Source: Sphingobium sp052327305 (lineage in GTDB: Bacteria > Pseudomonadota > Alphaproteobacteria > Sphingomonadales > Sphingomonadaceae). From it: DNA of 64,000 bases. The number at the start of each line of letters is the position of its first letter. Position 1 is the stretch's first letter. Made by a program: the position numbers and the translations under genes. The notes below the pieces were generated by a model that was not told the origin of the DNA, searched no databases, and worked only from the letters and a program-made list of their open reading frames with translations. The stretch covers positions 496,001 through 560,000 of the forward strand of contig NZ_CP182486.1 in the NCBI RefSeq assembly GCF_052327305.1, written 5' to 3'. Below are positions 44,968 through 54,344 of the stretch, piece by piece.

Positions 44968-46893
44968 TCAGATCTCGACCTGGCTTCCCAGTTCGACCAC
45001 GCGGTTCGTGGGCAGGCGGAAGAACTCCATCGCGCTTTCCGCGTTGCGCAGCATCCAGGCGAAGATTTTCTCGCGCCAGATCGGCATACCAGGGCGAGCA
45101 GAGGGGAGCAGGGTCTGGCGGGCCAAGAAGAAGCTGGTCTCCATCATCCGGAACTCCTGCCCGCAGGCAGTGACCTGAGCGAGCGCGGCAGGCACGTTCG
45201 CCTCCTCCATGAAGCCGAATTTGAGGACAAGCCGGAAGAAGCCGCGTCCCAGATCCTCGATCTCGCAGCGCTTCGTCGGGTCCACGGAGGGCACATCGGC
45301 GATCTTGACCGTCAGGAGGATGACCCGCTCGTGCAGCACCTTGTTGTGCTTGAGGTTGTGGAGCAGCGCGTGGGGCACGCCGTCCGCACTGGAGGTCATG
45401 AACACCGCCGTGCCCGCGACACGCACCGCGCTGTTCGCCGCAGACGCGACGAAGACCGGGATCGGCATGGCCGATTCGCGCAGCCGATCCATCATCAGCT
45501 TCCGGCCCCGCGACCATGTCGTGAGAAGCGTGAACACGATCATTCCCACCAGCAGCGGCACCCAGCCACCATCCACCAGCTTGGTGAGATTGGAGGCCAG
45601 ATACATGCCGTCAACGAAGAAGAAGAGCGTGATCGCGCCGCCAGCAACCCACTTGTTCCAGGTCCATACCCGAAAGACCAGCACCATCATCATCAGCGAG
45701 GTGATGAACATCGTTCCAGTGACCGCGATACCATAAGCAGCCGCGAGATTCGTGGACTCCCGGAAGATCAGGATCAACAGGATCACCAGAATGAGCAGCA
45801 CCCAGTTGACGAAGGGGATATAGATCTGGCCCTGCGCGGATGCGCTCGTATGCATGATGCGCAGACGCGGGATGAAGCCGAGCTGCACGGCCTGTTGCGT
45901 CACGGAGAATGCGCCTGAGATGACCGCCTGACTGGCGATGACCGTGGCGAGCGTCGCGAGGATCACCAGTGGAAGGCGCAAAGTCTCCGGTGCCATGAGG
46001 AAGAAAGGATTCTGCACCGCCGCAGGATCGTTCATTAGCAGGGCACATTGCCCCAGATAATTGAGCATAAGAGCCGGAAAAACGAGATAGATCCATGCCA
46101 GCGCGATCGGCCTGCGACCGAAATGGCCCATATCGGCGTAGAGCGCCTCCGCACCCGTAACCGCCAGCACCACGGAACCGAGCGCGAGAAAAGCACGAAC
46201 CGGATCAGAAATCACAAGCTGTGCGATCCAGTAGGGGTTGAGCGCCGAGAGAACCTCCGGCCGCTGCAATATTTGATAGACGCCCAGCGCCGCCAATGTG
46301 AGAAAATAGACAAGAACGATCGGGCCGAACAGCTTGCCCATTGCATCCGTGCCGCGTGCCTGAAGAAAGAACAGGCCCACGATGATGACGAGCGCGATCG
46401 GCAGGACAAAGGGGCTCATCGACTGCTGCACCACCGTTAGCCCTTCCACCGCAGAAAGCACGGAAATGGCGGGGGTAATGATGCTATCCCCATAGAAAAG
46501 AGCAGTGGCGAAGACGCCGAGCATAATAAGGCCACTCGTCCAACGCTTACCGCCCGTTCTACGGGTGATGAGGGCAAGAAGCGCCATACTCCCTCCCTCC
46601 CCGTTATTGTCCGCACGCATGATGATGCCGACATATTTAACGGTGACGATGATCATCATCGTCCAGAAGATAAGACTCAGTACGCCATAGAGATGGACTA
46701 GATCGACCGGCAGTTCGTGATGGCCGATGAAGCTCTCTTTGAGCGCGTAGAGCGGGCTAGTACCAATGTCGCCAAAGACGACGCCTATCGCACCGAGAGC
46801 GAGCTTGGCCGTGCTCGCCGGCTCATGTCCACCAGATTGAAAATCCGGCGGAACGTCCTGCAGGCTGGCTTCCGACTGATGGGATGCCGTCAT
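44968..46893 (-). CDS. kup: Low-affinity potassium transporter Kup
   Basis: The 641-aa membrane protein has about twelve helices and the KUP/HAK family motifs GVVFGDIGTSPLYALKE near the N-terminus, ADNNGEGGSMALLALI after helix two, and GDSIITPAISVLSAVEGL. The C-terminal cytoplasmic domain (about residues 500-641) is also present. It takes up potassium with protons. The annotated start is ATG 46893; a TTG at 46926 would add eleven residues and neither has a strong ribosome site. It is convergent with rpiA. Confidence 0.92.
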   Translation of the reverse strand: MTASHQSEASLQDVPPDFQSGGHEPASTAKLALGAIGVVFGDIGTSPLYALKESFIGHHELPVDLVHLYGVLSLIFWTMMIIVTVKYVGIIMRADNNGEGGSMALLALITRRTGGKRWTSGLIMLGVFATALFYGDSIITPAISVLSAVEGLTVVQQSMSPFVLPIALVIIVGLFFLQARGTDAMGKLFGPIVLVYFLTLAALGVYQILQRPEVLSALNPYWIAQLVISDPVRAFLALGSVVLAVTGAEALYADMGHFGRRPIALAWIYLVFPALMLNYLGQCALLMNDPAAVQNPFFLMAPETLRLPLVILATLATVIASQAVISGAFSVTQQAVQLGFIPRLRIMHTSASAQGQIYIPFVNWVLLILVILLILIFRESTNLAAAYGIAVTGTMFITSLMMMVLVFRVWTWNKWVAGGAITLFFFVDGMYLASNLTKLVDGGWVPLLVGMIVFTLLTTWSRGRKLMMDRLRESAMPIPVFVASAANSAVRVAGTAVFMTSSADGVPHALLHNLKHNKVLHERVILLTVKIADVPSVDPTKRCEIEDLGRGFFRLVLKFGFMEEANVPAALAQVTACGQEFRMMETSFFLARQTLLPSARPGMPIWREKIFAWMLRNAESAMEFFRLPTNRVVELGSQVEI

Positions 46894-46996
46894 GGCTGCG
46901 TAGGAAGCGAATTCATCTGCCGCCAACCCCCTGGCGCCGGGTCATAACCGAGCGGCCGTGTCGCTAGCACTTTGTATAGCGCGCTGCAACGCACCA

Positions 46997-47665
46997 TTAC
47001 GGCGATCCTGTCGCGCCAGATTGCGGCTGTTCTCCCCCTTGCCGCTTTTCCATCGCATCGATGATCATGAGGTTGCGAGCCAACTCGAACCGCAGGGGAT
47101 GATCTTCCGGCAAGTCCATCACAAGGCCGAGCCAAAGCTTGCGAGCATCTGCCATTCGGCCTGCCTGTGCCATTGCGAGACCGTAAAAATAGCGCGGCGC
47201 CACAGCGTAACGGGGAGAAAAGCGCTCAGCTTGCCGGAAGGCATAGTCGGCGGCGGGCGACATCACACCCTGAGTGTGAATCATGAGGGCATTGCCAAGC
47301 GCCACCCATAAAGCGGGATCGCGCGGATACTGCCGCAAACCTGCGGTAAGAGCGTTGGCGGCATCTATACTGTTACCCTGACGCGCCAATCCGTCGGAAA
47401 GAATGATCCACGAATTTGCCGGACCAAGCCGATCGCTCATCGCTTTTCTTCGATCGGCCAGCCTCTCGTCGAAACGAACGAGTCGCTTCGCGGCGTCGGG
47501 GGTTTGCTCAGGGAGAGCAGGCTGTCCCTGCCACGCATATCCAGCAAGGCCGACAAGAATGGCCGTCGCCGGGGCGAGCATATGCCGGAGCGGAATACGA
47601 GCGAACAGATAAAGCAAGGCGAGCGCTGCAACGGCAAGGCTCATGGCGATGAAAAGACCGGTCAT
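46997..47665 (-). CDS. ccmI: Cytochrome c biogenesis TPR protein CcmI/CycH
   Basis: The 222-aa protein has two N-terminal membrane helices (about residues 2-20 and 28-46) followed by a tetratricopeptide-repeat-like periplasmic domain (WIILSDGLARQGNSIDAANAL and ALWVALGNALMIHT). It would present apocytochrome c to the CcmF/CcmH haem lyase. It is short relative to some CcmI/CycH proteins (over 300 aa) and lacks the extended C-terminal domain. ATG 47665 overlaps the ccmH stop by 4 nt. It is the last gene of the operon. Confidence 0.85.
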   Translation of the reverse strand: MTGLFIAMSLAVAALALLYLFARIPLRHMLAPATAILVGLAGYAWQGQPALPEQTPDAAKRLVRFDERLADRRKAMSDRLGPANSWIILSDGLARQGNSIDAANALTAGLRQYPRDPALWVALGNALMIHTQGVMSPAADYAFRQAERFSPRYAVAPRYFYGLAMAQAGRMADARKLWLGLVMDLPEDHPLRFELARNLMIIDAMEKRQGGEQPQSGATGSP

Positions 47666-48075
47666 GACTGGCGCCGCCTGCGCACGCGCCTCAGAGCAAC
47701 CACCAGTCCGCCCACAATCAGAAGGATCGGTGCAGCCCAGAGCGGCCAGAGGACCGGCGTAGCGCTTGGCTTGTAGCTGATCCAATCTCCGTAGCGCTCG
47801 ATAAGCCAGGCACGGATCGCTTCCGGCTGTTCCCCGCGAGCGATGCGTTCCCTTATCTCGGAGCGCAGATCGGCAGCCATGCTCGCGTTACTATCCGCGA
47901 TCGACTGGCTTTGGCAGGTAAGACAGCGAATGCTCTCCATAAGCGCCTTCGCGTCCGCCTCTTGCGCCGGATCGGCAAGCTGGCGGTCTGCCCACGGTGC
48001 CGGGGGCAAAGCGGTCTGAGCCGCAAGCGCCGGCGCGACGAGAGCCAGAAGTAGCGTGAACAGCAGGGCTCTCAT
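47662..48075 (-). CDS. ccmH: Cytochrome c maturation thiol protein CcmH/CcmL
   Basis: The 137-aa protein has a signal peptide (about residues 1-19), the redox motif LTC with the pair C51 and C54 (IRCLTCQSQSIADSNA), the LRSEIRERIARG segment, and a C-terminal membrane helix (about residues 107-126). It reduces the apocytochrome CxxCH thiols in the haem lyase complex. It overlaps ccmG and ccmI by 4 nt each. Confidence 0.93.
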   Translation of the reverse strand: MRALLFTLLLALVAPALAAQTALPPAPWADRQLADPAQEADAKALMESIRCLTCQSQSIADSNASMAADLRSEIRERIARGEQPEAIRAWLIERYGDWISYKPSATPVLWPLWAAPILLIVGGLVVALRRVRRRRQS

Positions 48076-48605
48076 GCACCCGCCTCCGCCAATCGCGCAA
48101 TGATCGTCTCAACGTCGGAAGCGTTGATCGCGCCAATGTGCTGGTATCGAATGATACCTTTCCCATCGATCACATAGGTTTCGGGCACACCGGACGAGCC
48201 CAGGCTGAACTGAAGGGCGCTGCGTTCATCAAGACCGATATGACGGTAGGGATTTCCGTAGCGAGTAAGGAAAGCGTCCACATCCTGCCGGGCGTCACGG
48301 ACTGCGACCCCCTCGATGATGACGCCCCGCTGTGCAAGAGTAGCGAGTTGCGCCGCCTCCGCAGCACAGGGCACACACCAGCTCGCGAAGATATTGAGAA
48401 GGCGAGGCTTTCCGTCACTAAACTCTTCCGAAGTCAGCCCGTCCGCAGCACTAGCGCCTGCGGGCAACGCAAATTGCGGGAGGGGCTTACCGATCATCTT
48501 CGAGGTGACGACCTGTGTTTCCGGTCGACCAAGACCGAGGCTCAGCACGACCAGGAACGCAACGAACAACCCAAGGGGTAGCCAGATGAGCGCGCTGTTT
48601 TTCAT
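48072..48605 (-). CDS. ccmG: Thiol:disulfide oxidoreductase CcmG/DsbE
   Basis: The 177-aa protein has an N-terminal membrane anchor (about residues 5-25) and a thioredoxin-fold periplasmic domain with WCVPC (C77 and C80) and the cis-Pro segment GVPETYVID. It supplies reductant for apocytochrome c and CcmH. I start at ATG 48605, overlapping the ccmF stop as ATGA; the frame back to 48806 belongs to ccmF in another frame. Confidence 0.93.
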   Translation of the reverse strand: MKNSALIWLPLGLFVAFLVVLSLGLGRPETQVVTSKMIGKPLPQFALPAGASAADGLTSEEFSDGKPRLLNIFASWCVPCAAEAAQLATLAQRGVIIEGVAVRDARQDVDAFLTRYGNPYRHIGLDERSALQFSLGSSGVPETYVIDGKGIIRYQHIGAINASDVETIIARLAEAGA

Positions 48606-50539
48606 GCTGGCGCCTCCAGCCGACGCAGACGACGCTGCCGCCACCACGGCCGCCCTACTCTGCCCAGCAGGGCCAAGGTGCCGCCCAACGCAATGAGCGC
48701 CCCGCCGAACCAGATATATGTCACGAAGGGCTTCCACCAGATCCTGACCTGCCAGCGCCCATCCTCCAGCTGCTCGCCAAGAACGACGTAAAGCTGTCCG
48801 TCCCAACGCGTGAGGAGCGCCGATTCGGTCGTAGGCGTAGGCGGATCTGGGAAGAAGCGGGCCTGTGGTCGCATCATGCGGGGCGCCCGATCATTCCTCG
48901 AAACGATGAAGCGCCCTTCGATCGCTGCCCAGTTCGGCCCGGCTACGGGCGAGACGCTCTGGAAACGAAGTGCCCAGTTGCCCAGCGCCACAGTTTCACC
49001 GGGGCGCACCGCCGCGAGACGTTCATGCGTGAAAGCGCTATCGGCGGCCATTCCGGCGAGGCTCACGGCGCAGCCGAAATGCGCGATAACCATGCCCCAC
49101 GTAAAAAGAGGCGTTCGCAGGAGATTGCGCTTCCAGAGAGGCGCCAAGCTGCCCACTGCGACAGCGCCCGCGATGACCAGCCCCAGCAGGGGCAGAATGC
49201 CGATATGGCCCCAACTCGCCACGAGCACAGCAATCAGCGCGATCAAAGCCGCCAGGCCGGCGAGCCAGACGCGCTTTGCCACAACCTTCCCCTCGTCATG
49301 TCGCCAGCGCGTCACCGGCCCCACGATCATGAGCGCCATCAACGCAAGTGTGATCGGACCGATCACCGCATTGAAATAAGGCGGACCGACCGACACGCGC
49401 ACGCCGGCCATTTCGGTGAGCAAGGGATAAAGCGTGCCGACCAGCACCAGGCCAAGGATCACGCAAAGCAGCAGGTTGTTACCGACCAGCATCGCTTCAC
49501 GGCTCATCAGGTCAAATTGCTTACCTTCTCGCACTGTGCCGATGCGCACACCGAACAGCGCAAGAGCTCCTCCGATGTAGATGGCGAGCAGCGCGAGGAT
49601 GAAAGTGCCGCGTTCCGGATCCACGGCAAAAGCGTGAACACTGGTCAATATGCCTGAGCGGACGAGGAACGTGCCAACCATCGACATAGCGAACGCCAGC
49701 ACGGCAAGCATGACCGTCCAGGCGCGAAGAGCGTCTCGCGCGGAAAGAACATTGGTACTGTGGAGCAATGCGGTCGCCGCCAGCCACGGCATGAGCGACG
49801 CGTTCTCGACCGGGTCCCAGAACCACCAGCCGCCCCATCCCAGTTCGTAATAGGCCCAGTATGACCCCGCAGTGATGCCGAGTGTAAGGAGAACCCAGGC
49901 GCCGAGCACCCAGGGACGCATTGCACGAGCGAACTCAGCGTCAACACGTCTGGTCAGCAACGCTCCCACTGCGAAGGAAAAGGCGACCGAAAGGCCGACA
50001 TAACCCAAATAAAGCGTGGGAGGATGAAAGGCGAGGCCGGGGTCCTGCAGCAAAGGATTGAGCCCCTGCCCGTCCGCCGGCGCAGGGTTCAAACGCGCAA
50101 AGGGATTGGAAGCGAACAGCAGAAACGCATAAAATCCGAGGCTGATTGCAGCCTGCGCGCCCAATGTCGCGACATGCGTCGCCCGATCCAGCTTACGCTC
50201 GAGCAGAGCAACGACAGCGCCTGCAACGCTCATCACGCTCACCCACAAGAGCATCGATCCCTCGTGATTGCCCCATGTGCCCGCGAGCTTGTAAAGCCAC
50301 GGCTTCATCGAATGGCTATTTGCCGCGACGAGCAGCACCGACATGTCCGAACGTAGGAAGAGGGTAATCAGCAGAACGAACGACAGGAGCGTCAGTCCGC
50401 CCTGAACAATCGCGACGGGCCTCACCAAACCGCCCGTAGGATTGTTCGGATCTTTCACAGCTGTCCATGCGAGAACCAGTTGCAAACAGGCAAGCGCCGC
50501 CGCGAGCCAGAGCGCTGCAAGACCAGCTTCCGCGATCAC
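48602..50539 (-). CDS. ccmF: Cytochrome c-type biogenesis protein CcmF
   Basis: The 645-aa membrane protein is the core haem lyase subunit. It has about 14-15 helices and the haem-handling tryptophan-rich motif WGGWWFWDPVENASLMPW near residue 230. The HEGSMLLWVSVM segment and a periplasmic domain follow. It would attach haem to apocytochrome together with CcmH and CcmI. The stop overlaps the ccmG start; the ATG overlaps the ccmE stop by 4 nt. Confidence 0.95.
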   Translation of the reverse strand: MIAEAGLAALWLAAALACLQLVLAWTAVKDPNNPTGGLVRPVAIVQGGLTLLSFVLLITLFLRSDMSVLLVAANSHSMKPWLYKLAGTWGNHEGSMLLWVSVMSVAGAVVALLERKLDRATHVATLGAQAAISLGFYAFLLFASNPFARLNPAPADGQGLNPLLQDPGLAFHPPTLYLGYVGLSVAFSFAVGALLTRRVDAEFARAMRPWVLGAWVLLTLGITAGSYWAYYELGWGGWWFWDPVENASLMPWLAATALLHSTNVLSARDALRAWTVMLAVLAFAMSMVGTFLVRSGILTSVHAFAVDPERGTFILALLAIYIGGALALFGVRIGTVREGKQFDLMSREAMLVGNNLLLCVILGLVLVGTLYPLLTEMAGVRVSVGPPYFNAVIGPITLALMALMIVGPVTRWRHDEGKVVAKRVWLAGLAALIALIAVLVASWGHIGILPLLGLVIAGAVAVGSLAPLWKRNLLRTPLFTWGMVIAHFGCAVSLAGMAADSAFTHERLAAVRPGETVALGNWALRFQSVSPVAGPNWAAIEGRFIVSRNDRAPRMMRPQARFFPDPPTPTTESALLTRWDGQLYVVLGEQLEDGRWQVRIWWKPFVTYIWFGGALIALGGTLALLGRVGRPWWRQRRLRRLEAPA

Positions 50540-50997
50540 GGATTGGCAGCCTTCACCTGATGCGTCTCCGCGTCATAGCTGATACCTTCCATCTCGCGCG
50601 GCATATATCGCTCATCATGCTTGGCCAGAAGGTTGGTCGCCTGAAAGGTTCCGCGCTCGTCAAACGCGCCTTCCGCGACCACTCCTGAGCCTTCGCGGAA
50701 CAGGCTCGGCGCGATCCCCTGGAAGCGGGCCGGCACAGTTCCTTTTCCGTCGCTGACGACAAAATCAATCGCGACTCCGTCCTGCGCGCGCTTAAGGCTG
50801 CCCGGCACAACCATACCGCCAAGACGAATGGCGCGGCCCGCCTCAACGCTCGCCGCCTTCGCTTCGCTGGGCGTGTAAAAATAAGCCGCGCGGTCCTTCA
50901 GGGCAGATACCGCAAGCACGCCGGCACCGATCAGCGCGACCAGCGCCACCACGACCAGCATGAGCCGCTGGTGCTTTCCTCTTAACATTATAGCCAT
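50536..50997 (-). CDS. ccmE: Haem chaperone CcmE
   Basis: The 153-aa protein has one N-terminal membrane helix (about residues 11-31) and a beta-barrel periplasmic domain with GGMVVPGSLKR and the haem-linking motif LAKHDERYMP, where H127 binds haem covalently and Y131 coordinates it. It carries haem from CcmC to CcmF. Its ATG overlaps the ccmD stop (TAATG). Confidence 0.94.
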   Translation of the reverse strand: MAIMLRGKHQRLMLVVVALVALIGAGVLAVSALKDRAAYFYTPSEAKAASVEAGRAIRLGGMVVPGSLKRAQDGVAIDFVVSDGKGTVPARFQGIAPSLFREGSGVVAEGAFDERGTFQATNLLAKHDERYMPREMEGISYDAETHQVKAANP

Positions 50998-51128
50998 TAA
51001 TCCCGCCGCTGCCCCTGTTCGGCTCGCGTTTCCGCCACGCGGGCAGAGCGCACGGCAAAAAACGTAGTCATAAGCGCAGCGCCCAGTGTGAGCGCATAAG
51101 CTAGAATGACAAAGGGCCAGGGATTCAT
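50997..51128 (-). CDS. ccmD: Haem exporter protein CcmD
   Basis: This 43-aa single-helix protein begins MNPWPFVILAYALTLGAAL and has a hydrophobic segment (about residues 5-26) then a basic tail ending RRD. The pattern of a short Trp/Pro-rich N-terminus, one helix and a charged C-terminus is that of CcmD, and its position between ccmC and ccmE is the expected one. It helps release haem-loaded CcmE. It lies 12 nt after the ccmC stop and overlaps the ccmE ATG by one base. Confidence 0.9.
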   Translation of the reverse strand: MNPWPFVILAYALTLGAALMTTFFAVRSARVAETRAEQGQRRD

Positions 51129-51140
51129 AGGGAGCAGCCT

Positions 51141-51866
51141 TCAGCCTCGGGCCAGTCGGCGCTGACGCGCCTCTGCCTTATTAAGAGCCAGGATCGTTCG
51201 CATCCGCAGAAGCACGATCGCACTAAACCACAGCGAGAATCCGATGACGGTCAACCCTAACGGCCAGAGCATCGAAGCGTCGATACTGCTTCCTCGCACA
51301 GAGATGCTTTCGCCCTGATGAAGCGTGTTCCACCATGTGACCGATAGCTTGATGATCGGCAGATTGATGGTGCCGACGAGACCGAAAATTGCCGTCACGC
51401 GGCTGACACCGCCTTCTTCGCTGCGCTCCGCGCTCGACCGGGCCAGCGCAATATAGCCGATATAGAGAAAAAGCAGGATCAGCATGGACGTCATGCGCCC
51501 GTCCCACTCCCAATAAGTCCCCCAAGTTGGCCGCCCCCAGAGCGATCCGGTCACTAGACAGATCGCGGTGAAAAGCGCGCCCGGAACCGCGACGGCGCGC
51601 CCCGCGACCGCAGCGAGAGGGTGCCTCCAGACCAGTTGCATGACTGCCGCGATGGCGATGCCGCTCCAGCCCCCCATGCCGAGCCAGGCGGCCGGCACAT
51701 GAATATAGAGAATGCGAGCACTCTCGCCCTGAAGGTAATCGGCGGGGGCCAAGAAAAGCCCCGCACCGCAGCCGAGCGCGATAAGGAGCAGGCCGCCCCA
51801 AAGCAGCCAGGGCGTCAATGGCCTCGCGATCGAGAGGAAGCGCCGGGGGTTGGCGAGCACATGCAT
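51141..51866 (-). CDS. ccmC: Haem transporter component CcmC
   Basis: The 241-aa membrane protein has six helices and the tryptophan-rich haem motif WGTYWEWDGRMTSMLI (about residues 112-127). Flanking histidines are in LYIHVPAAWLGMGGW and WWNTLHQG. It loads haem onto CcmE. It is the first ccm gene here. The partner ATPase CcmA and permease CcmB are not in this window; the adjacent upstream region holds purF in the opposite direction. Confidence 0.94.
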   Translation of the reverse strand: MHVLANPRRFLSIARPLTPWLLWGGLLLIALGCGAGLFLAPADYLQGESARILYIHVPAAWLGMGGWSGIAIAAVMQLVWRHPLAAVAGRAVAVPGALFTAICLVTGSLWGRPTWGTYWEWDGRMTSMLILLFLYIGYIALARSSAERSEEGGVSRVTAIFGLVGTINLPIIKLSVTWWNTLHQGESISVRGSSIDASMLWPLGLTVIGFSLWFSAIVLLRMRTILALNKAEARQRRLARG

Positions 51867-52109
51867 CGCTCCCCCTTTAAGGGCTACGATCCTCCGTGGG
51901 AAGCCTCACATCTACGCGTAATAGGCGCGGTTTTCAGCGATTTGCCATTTTTCGTGACAATGGGGCGACAAACTCGTCGGGCGCTCCTATATGCGCCGGG
52001 ACGGAGACGCGGAAAGAGCCTTCCGCCCGATTCTCCTGTCAGCGACTTGGAGATGCAGGAAGTCATGGGTTTCATCCCGAACGAGGCTGAATTGGCCCTG
52101 GACGCGCAC

Positions 52110-53570
52110 ATGTTGGTCACCCATCCTTTTGACGACGACAAGCTCCGTGAGGAATGCGGAATTTTTGGCGTCTATGACGCGGAAGGGGCAGCGGCGATGG
52201 TCGCGCTCGGTCTGCACGCCCTTCAGCATCGGGGACAGGAAGCGGCGGGCATCACCAGCTGGGACGGCCGGACCTTTCACAGCCACCGTGCAATGGGCCA
52301 TGTGGCGGGAAACTTCGACCGGGACGAGGTTATTCGTGGCCTGGCCGGCAATGTCGCTTGCGGCCATGTCCGTTATTCGACAACCGGCGAGACTTCCGTC
52401 CGCAATGTCCAGCCGCTCTATGCGGACCTGTCATCCGGCGGCTTTGCGATCGCGCACAATGGGAACATTTCCAACGCGATGACGCTCAAAAAGGCGTTAG
52501 TTCGCGATGGTGCGATCTTCCAGTCGACCAGCGATACCGAAGTCATCATTCATCTCGTGGCGCGATCGAACTACCGCACCCTGCTCGACCGGTTCATCGA
52601 CGCACTGAAGCAGGTCGAAGGAGCTTATTCGCTCATCTGCCTGACCAGCGAAGGCATGATCGCGTGCCGCGATCCTCTCGGTATTCGTCCACTGGTGATG
52701 GGCCGACTGGGCGAGTCCATCATCTTCGCCTCCGAAACGGTCGCCTTTGATGTCGTGGGCGCAGAGTATATCCGCAGCGTGGAGCCCGGCGAACTTATTG
52801 TGGTGACGCAGGACGGCGAAATTCGTTCGCATCATCCGTTCAACGAGACCCGCGCCCGCCCCTGCATTTTCGAGCACGTCTATTTTTCGCGCCCGGATTC
52901 GATTGTCGATGGCAGCAGCGTCTACTCGGTGCGCAAGGCGATCGGCGCACAACTCGCCATCGAAAGCCCGATAGACGCGGACTACATCATTCCGGTGCCG
53001 GACAGCGGCGTGCCTGCGGCGCTGGGATATGCGCAGCAGGCAAATATTCCGTTCGAGCTTGGTATCATTCGCTCGCACTATGTCGGCCGCACGTTCATTC
53101 AGCCGGGTGACAAGGTCCGGCATCTTGGCGTGAAACTCAAACATAACGCCAACCGCGCCCTGATTGCAGGCAAGCGCGTCATCCTCATCGATGACTCTAT
53201 CGTTCGGGGAACGACAAGCCTGAAAATCGTGCAGATGATGCGCGAGGCCGGCGCGAGCGAAGTGCATATGCGCATCGCAAGCCCGCCCACGCGTCACAGC
53301 TGCTTTTATGGCGTCGATACGCCCGAGCGCGCCAAGCTGCTGGCCCATAAAATGGATGTCGCGCAAATGTGCGCCTTCATTCACGCCGATAGCCTGGCCT
53401 TTATTTCGATCGACGGTCTGTACAAGGCGCTGGGCGAAGCGGGACGAGACAGCCAAAACCCGCGCTATTGCGACGCCTGCTTCACGGGCGATTATCCCAC
53501 TCGCCTTACCGATTTCGACGAAACGATAGAGGTCAACCAGCTTGAGCTCCTTCGCGAGCGAGTTGCCTGA
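52110..53570 (+). CDS. purF: Amidophosphoribosyltransferase PurF
   Basis: The 486-aa enzyme makes phosphoribosylamine from PRPP and glutamine, the first step of purine synthesis. The nucleophile Cys16 follows a short propeptide (HPFDDDKLREEC), as in the processed B. subtilis-type enzyme. Further motifs are GHVRYSTTGETSVRNVQP, SDTEVIIHLVA and the PRPP site VILIDDSIVRGTT. Four cysteines, including CDAC near the C-terminus, match the 4Fe-4S ligands of that type. I start at ATG 52110; a longer in-frame ATG at 52051 is possible. Confidence 0.93.
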   Translation: MLVTHPFDDDKLREECGIFGVYDAEGAAAMVALGLHALQHRGQEAAGITSWDGRTFHSHRAMGHVAGNFDRDEVIRGLAGNVACGHVRYSTTGETSVRNVQPLYADLSSGGFAIAHNGNISNAMTLKKALVRDGAIFQSTSDTEVIIHLVARSNYRTLLDRFIDALKQVEGAYSLICLTSEGMIACRDPLGIRPLVMGRLGESIIFASETVAFDVVGAEYIRSVEPGELIVVTQDGEIRSHHPFNETRARPCIFEHVYFSRPDSIVDGSSVYSVRKAIGAQLAIESPIDADYIIPVPDSGVPAALGYAQQANIPFELGIIRSHYVGRTFIQPGDKVRHLGVKLKHNANRALIAGKRVILIDDSIVRGTTSLKIVQMMREAGASEVHMRIASPPTRHSCFYGVDTPERAKLLAHKMDVAQMCAFIHADSLAFISIDGLYKALGEAGRDSQNPRYCDACFTGDYPTRLTDFDETIEVNQLELLRERVA

Positions 53571-53591
53571 ACTTTCCTGAAAGCGCTTTCC

Positions 53592-54314
53592 ATGACCGAC
53601 ACTGTCCTCAAGCCTCTTTCGGGGCGTCTTGCCCTTGTTACCGGGGCAAGTCGCGGCATAGGCGCGGAAACCGCCAAGGCGCTGGCCGCCGAGGGCGCAC
53701 ATGTGGTGCTCGTTGCGCGGACAAGCCAGGACCTTGAGAAGATAGAGGACGAAATCCACGCGGCGGGCGGCAGTGCCACGATCGCTCCGCTTGACCTCGT
53801 GGAAGCTGAGAGCATCGGCAAGCTCGCTCAGGCGATTTCTGGCCGCTGGGACTCACTCGATATCCTCGTCATTAACGCGGCAACGCTTGGCTCGCTGGCC
53901 GCTGTACCGGCGATCGACGTCAAGGAATTCGCGCGCTTGCTAACGCTCAACATCGCGGCTCCACAGGCTTTGATAGCCGCCTTCGATCCGCTGCTCCGCG
54001 CCAGTAAGGATGCGCGGGTGATCTCACTCTCCTCCGGAGTAGCGCCGCAGCCGCGTGCTTATTGGGGTGCCTATGGCGCCTCCAAGGCTGCGCTCGACAA
54101 TCTTGTTGCCGCCTACGGGCAGGAAGTGCGGAACATCACGAATGTGCGCACGCACATCGTCGATCCTGGCCCAACGCGCACCGCAATGCGCGCCCGCGCC
54201 TATCCCGGCGAAGACCCGGCGAGCCTCAAAACTCCGGCTGTGGTCGCGCAGGCGATCGTAAATCTCATCGTCGCGGATACGCCCGACGGCTACCGGCTAG
54301 ACCTGCCGAAATAA
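53592..54314 (+). CDS. Short-chain dehydrogenase/reductase
   Basis: The 240-aa NAD(P)-dependent oxidoreductase has the Rossmann motif TGASRGIG (residues 18-25), the NINAATLG-like VINAATLGS segment, and the catalytic YxxxK in YWGAYGASKAAL. It is of the classical SDR type. It follows purF by about 21 nt on the same strand, and substrate is not predictable. It could reduce a sugar, fatty acid intermediate or alcohol. Confidence 0.85.
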   Translation: MTDTVLKPLSGRLALVTGASRGIGAETAKALAAEGAHVVLVARTSQDLEKIEDEIHAAGGSATIAPLDLVEAESIGKLAQAISGRWDSLDILVINAATLGSLAAVPAIDVKEFARLLTLNIAAPQALIAAFDPLLRASKDARVISLSSGVAPQPRAYWGAYGASKAALDNLVAAYGQEVRNITNVRTHIVDPGPTRTAMRARAYPGEDPASLKTPAVVAQAIVNLIVADTPDGYRLDLPK

Positions 54315-54344
54315 CTCACGGCGGCTTTTAGAGCCTGCAGAAGA

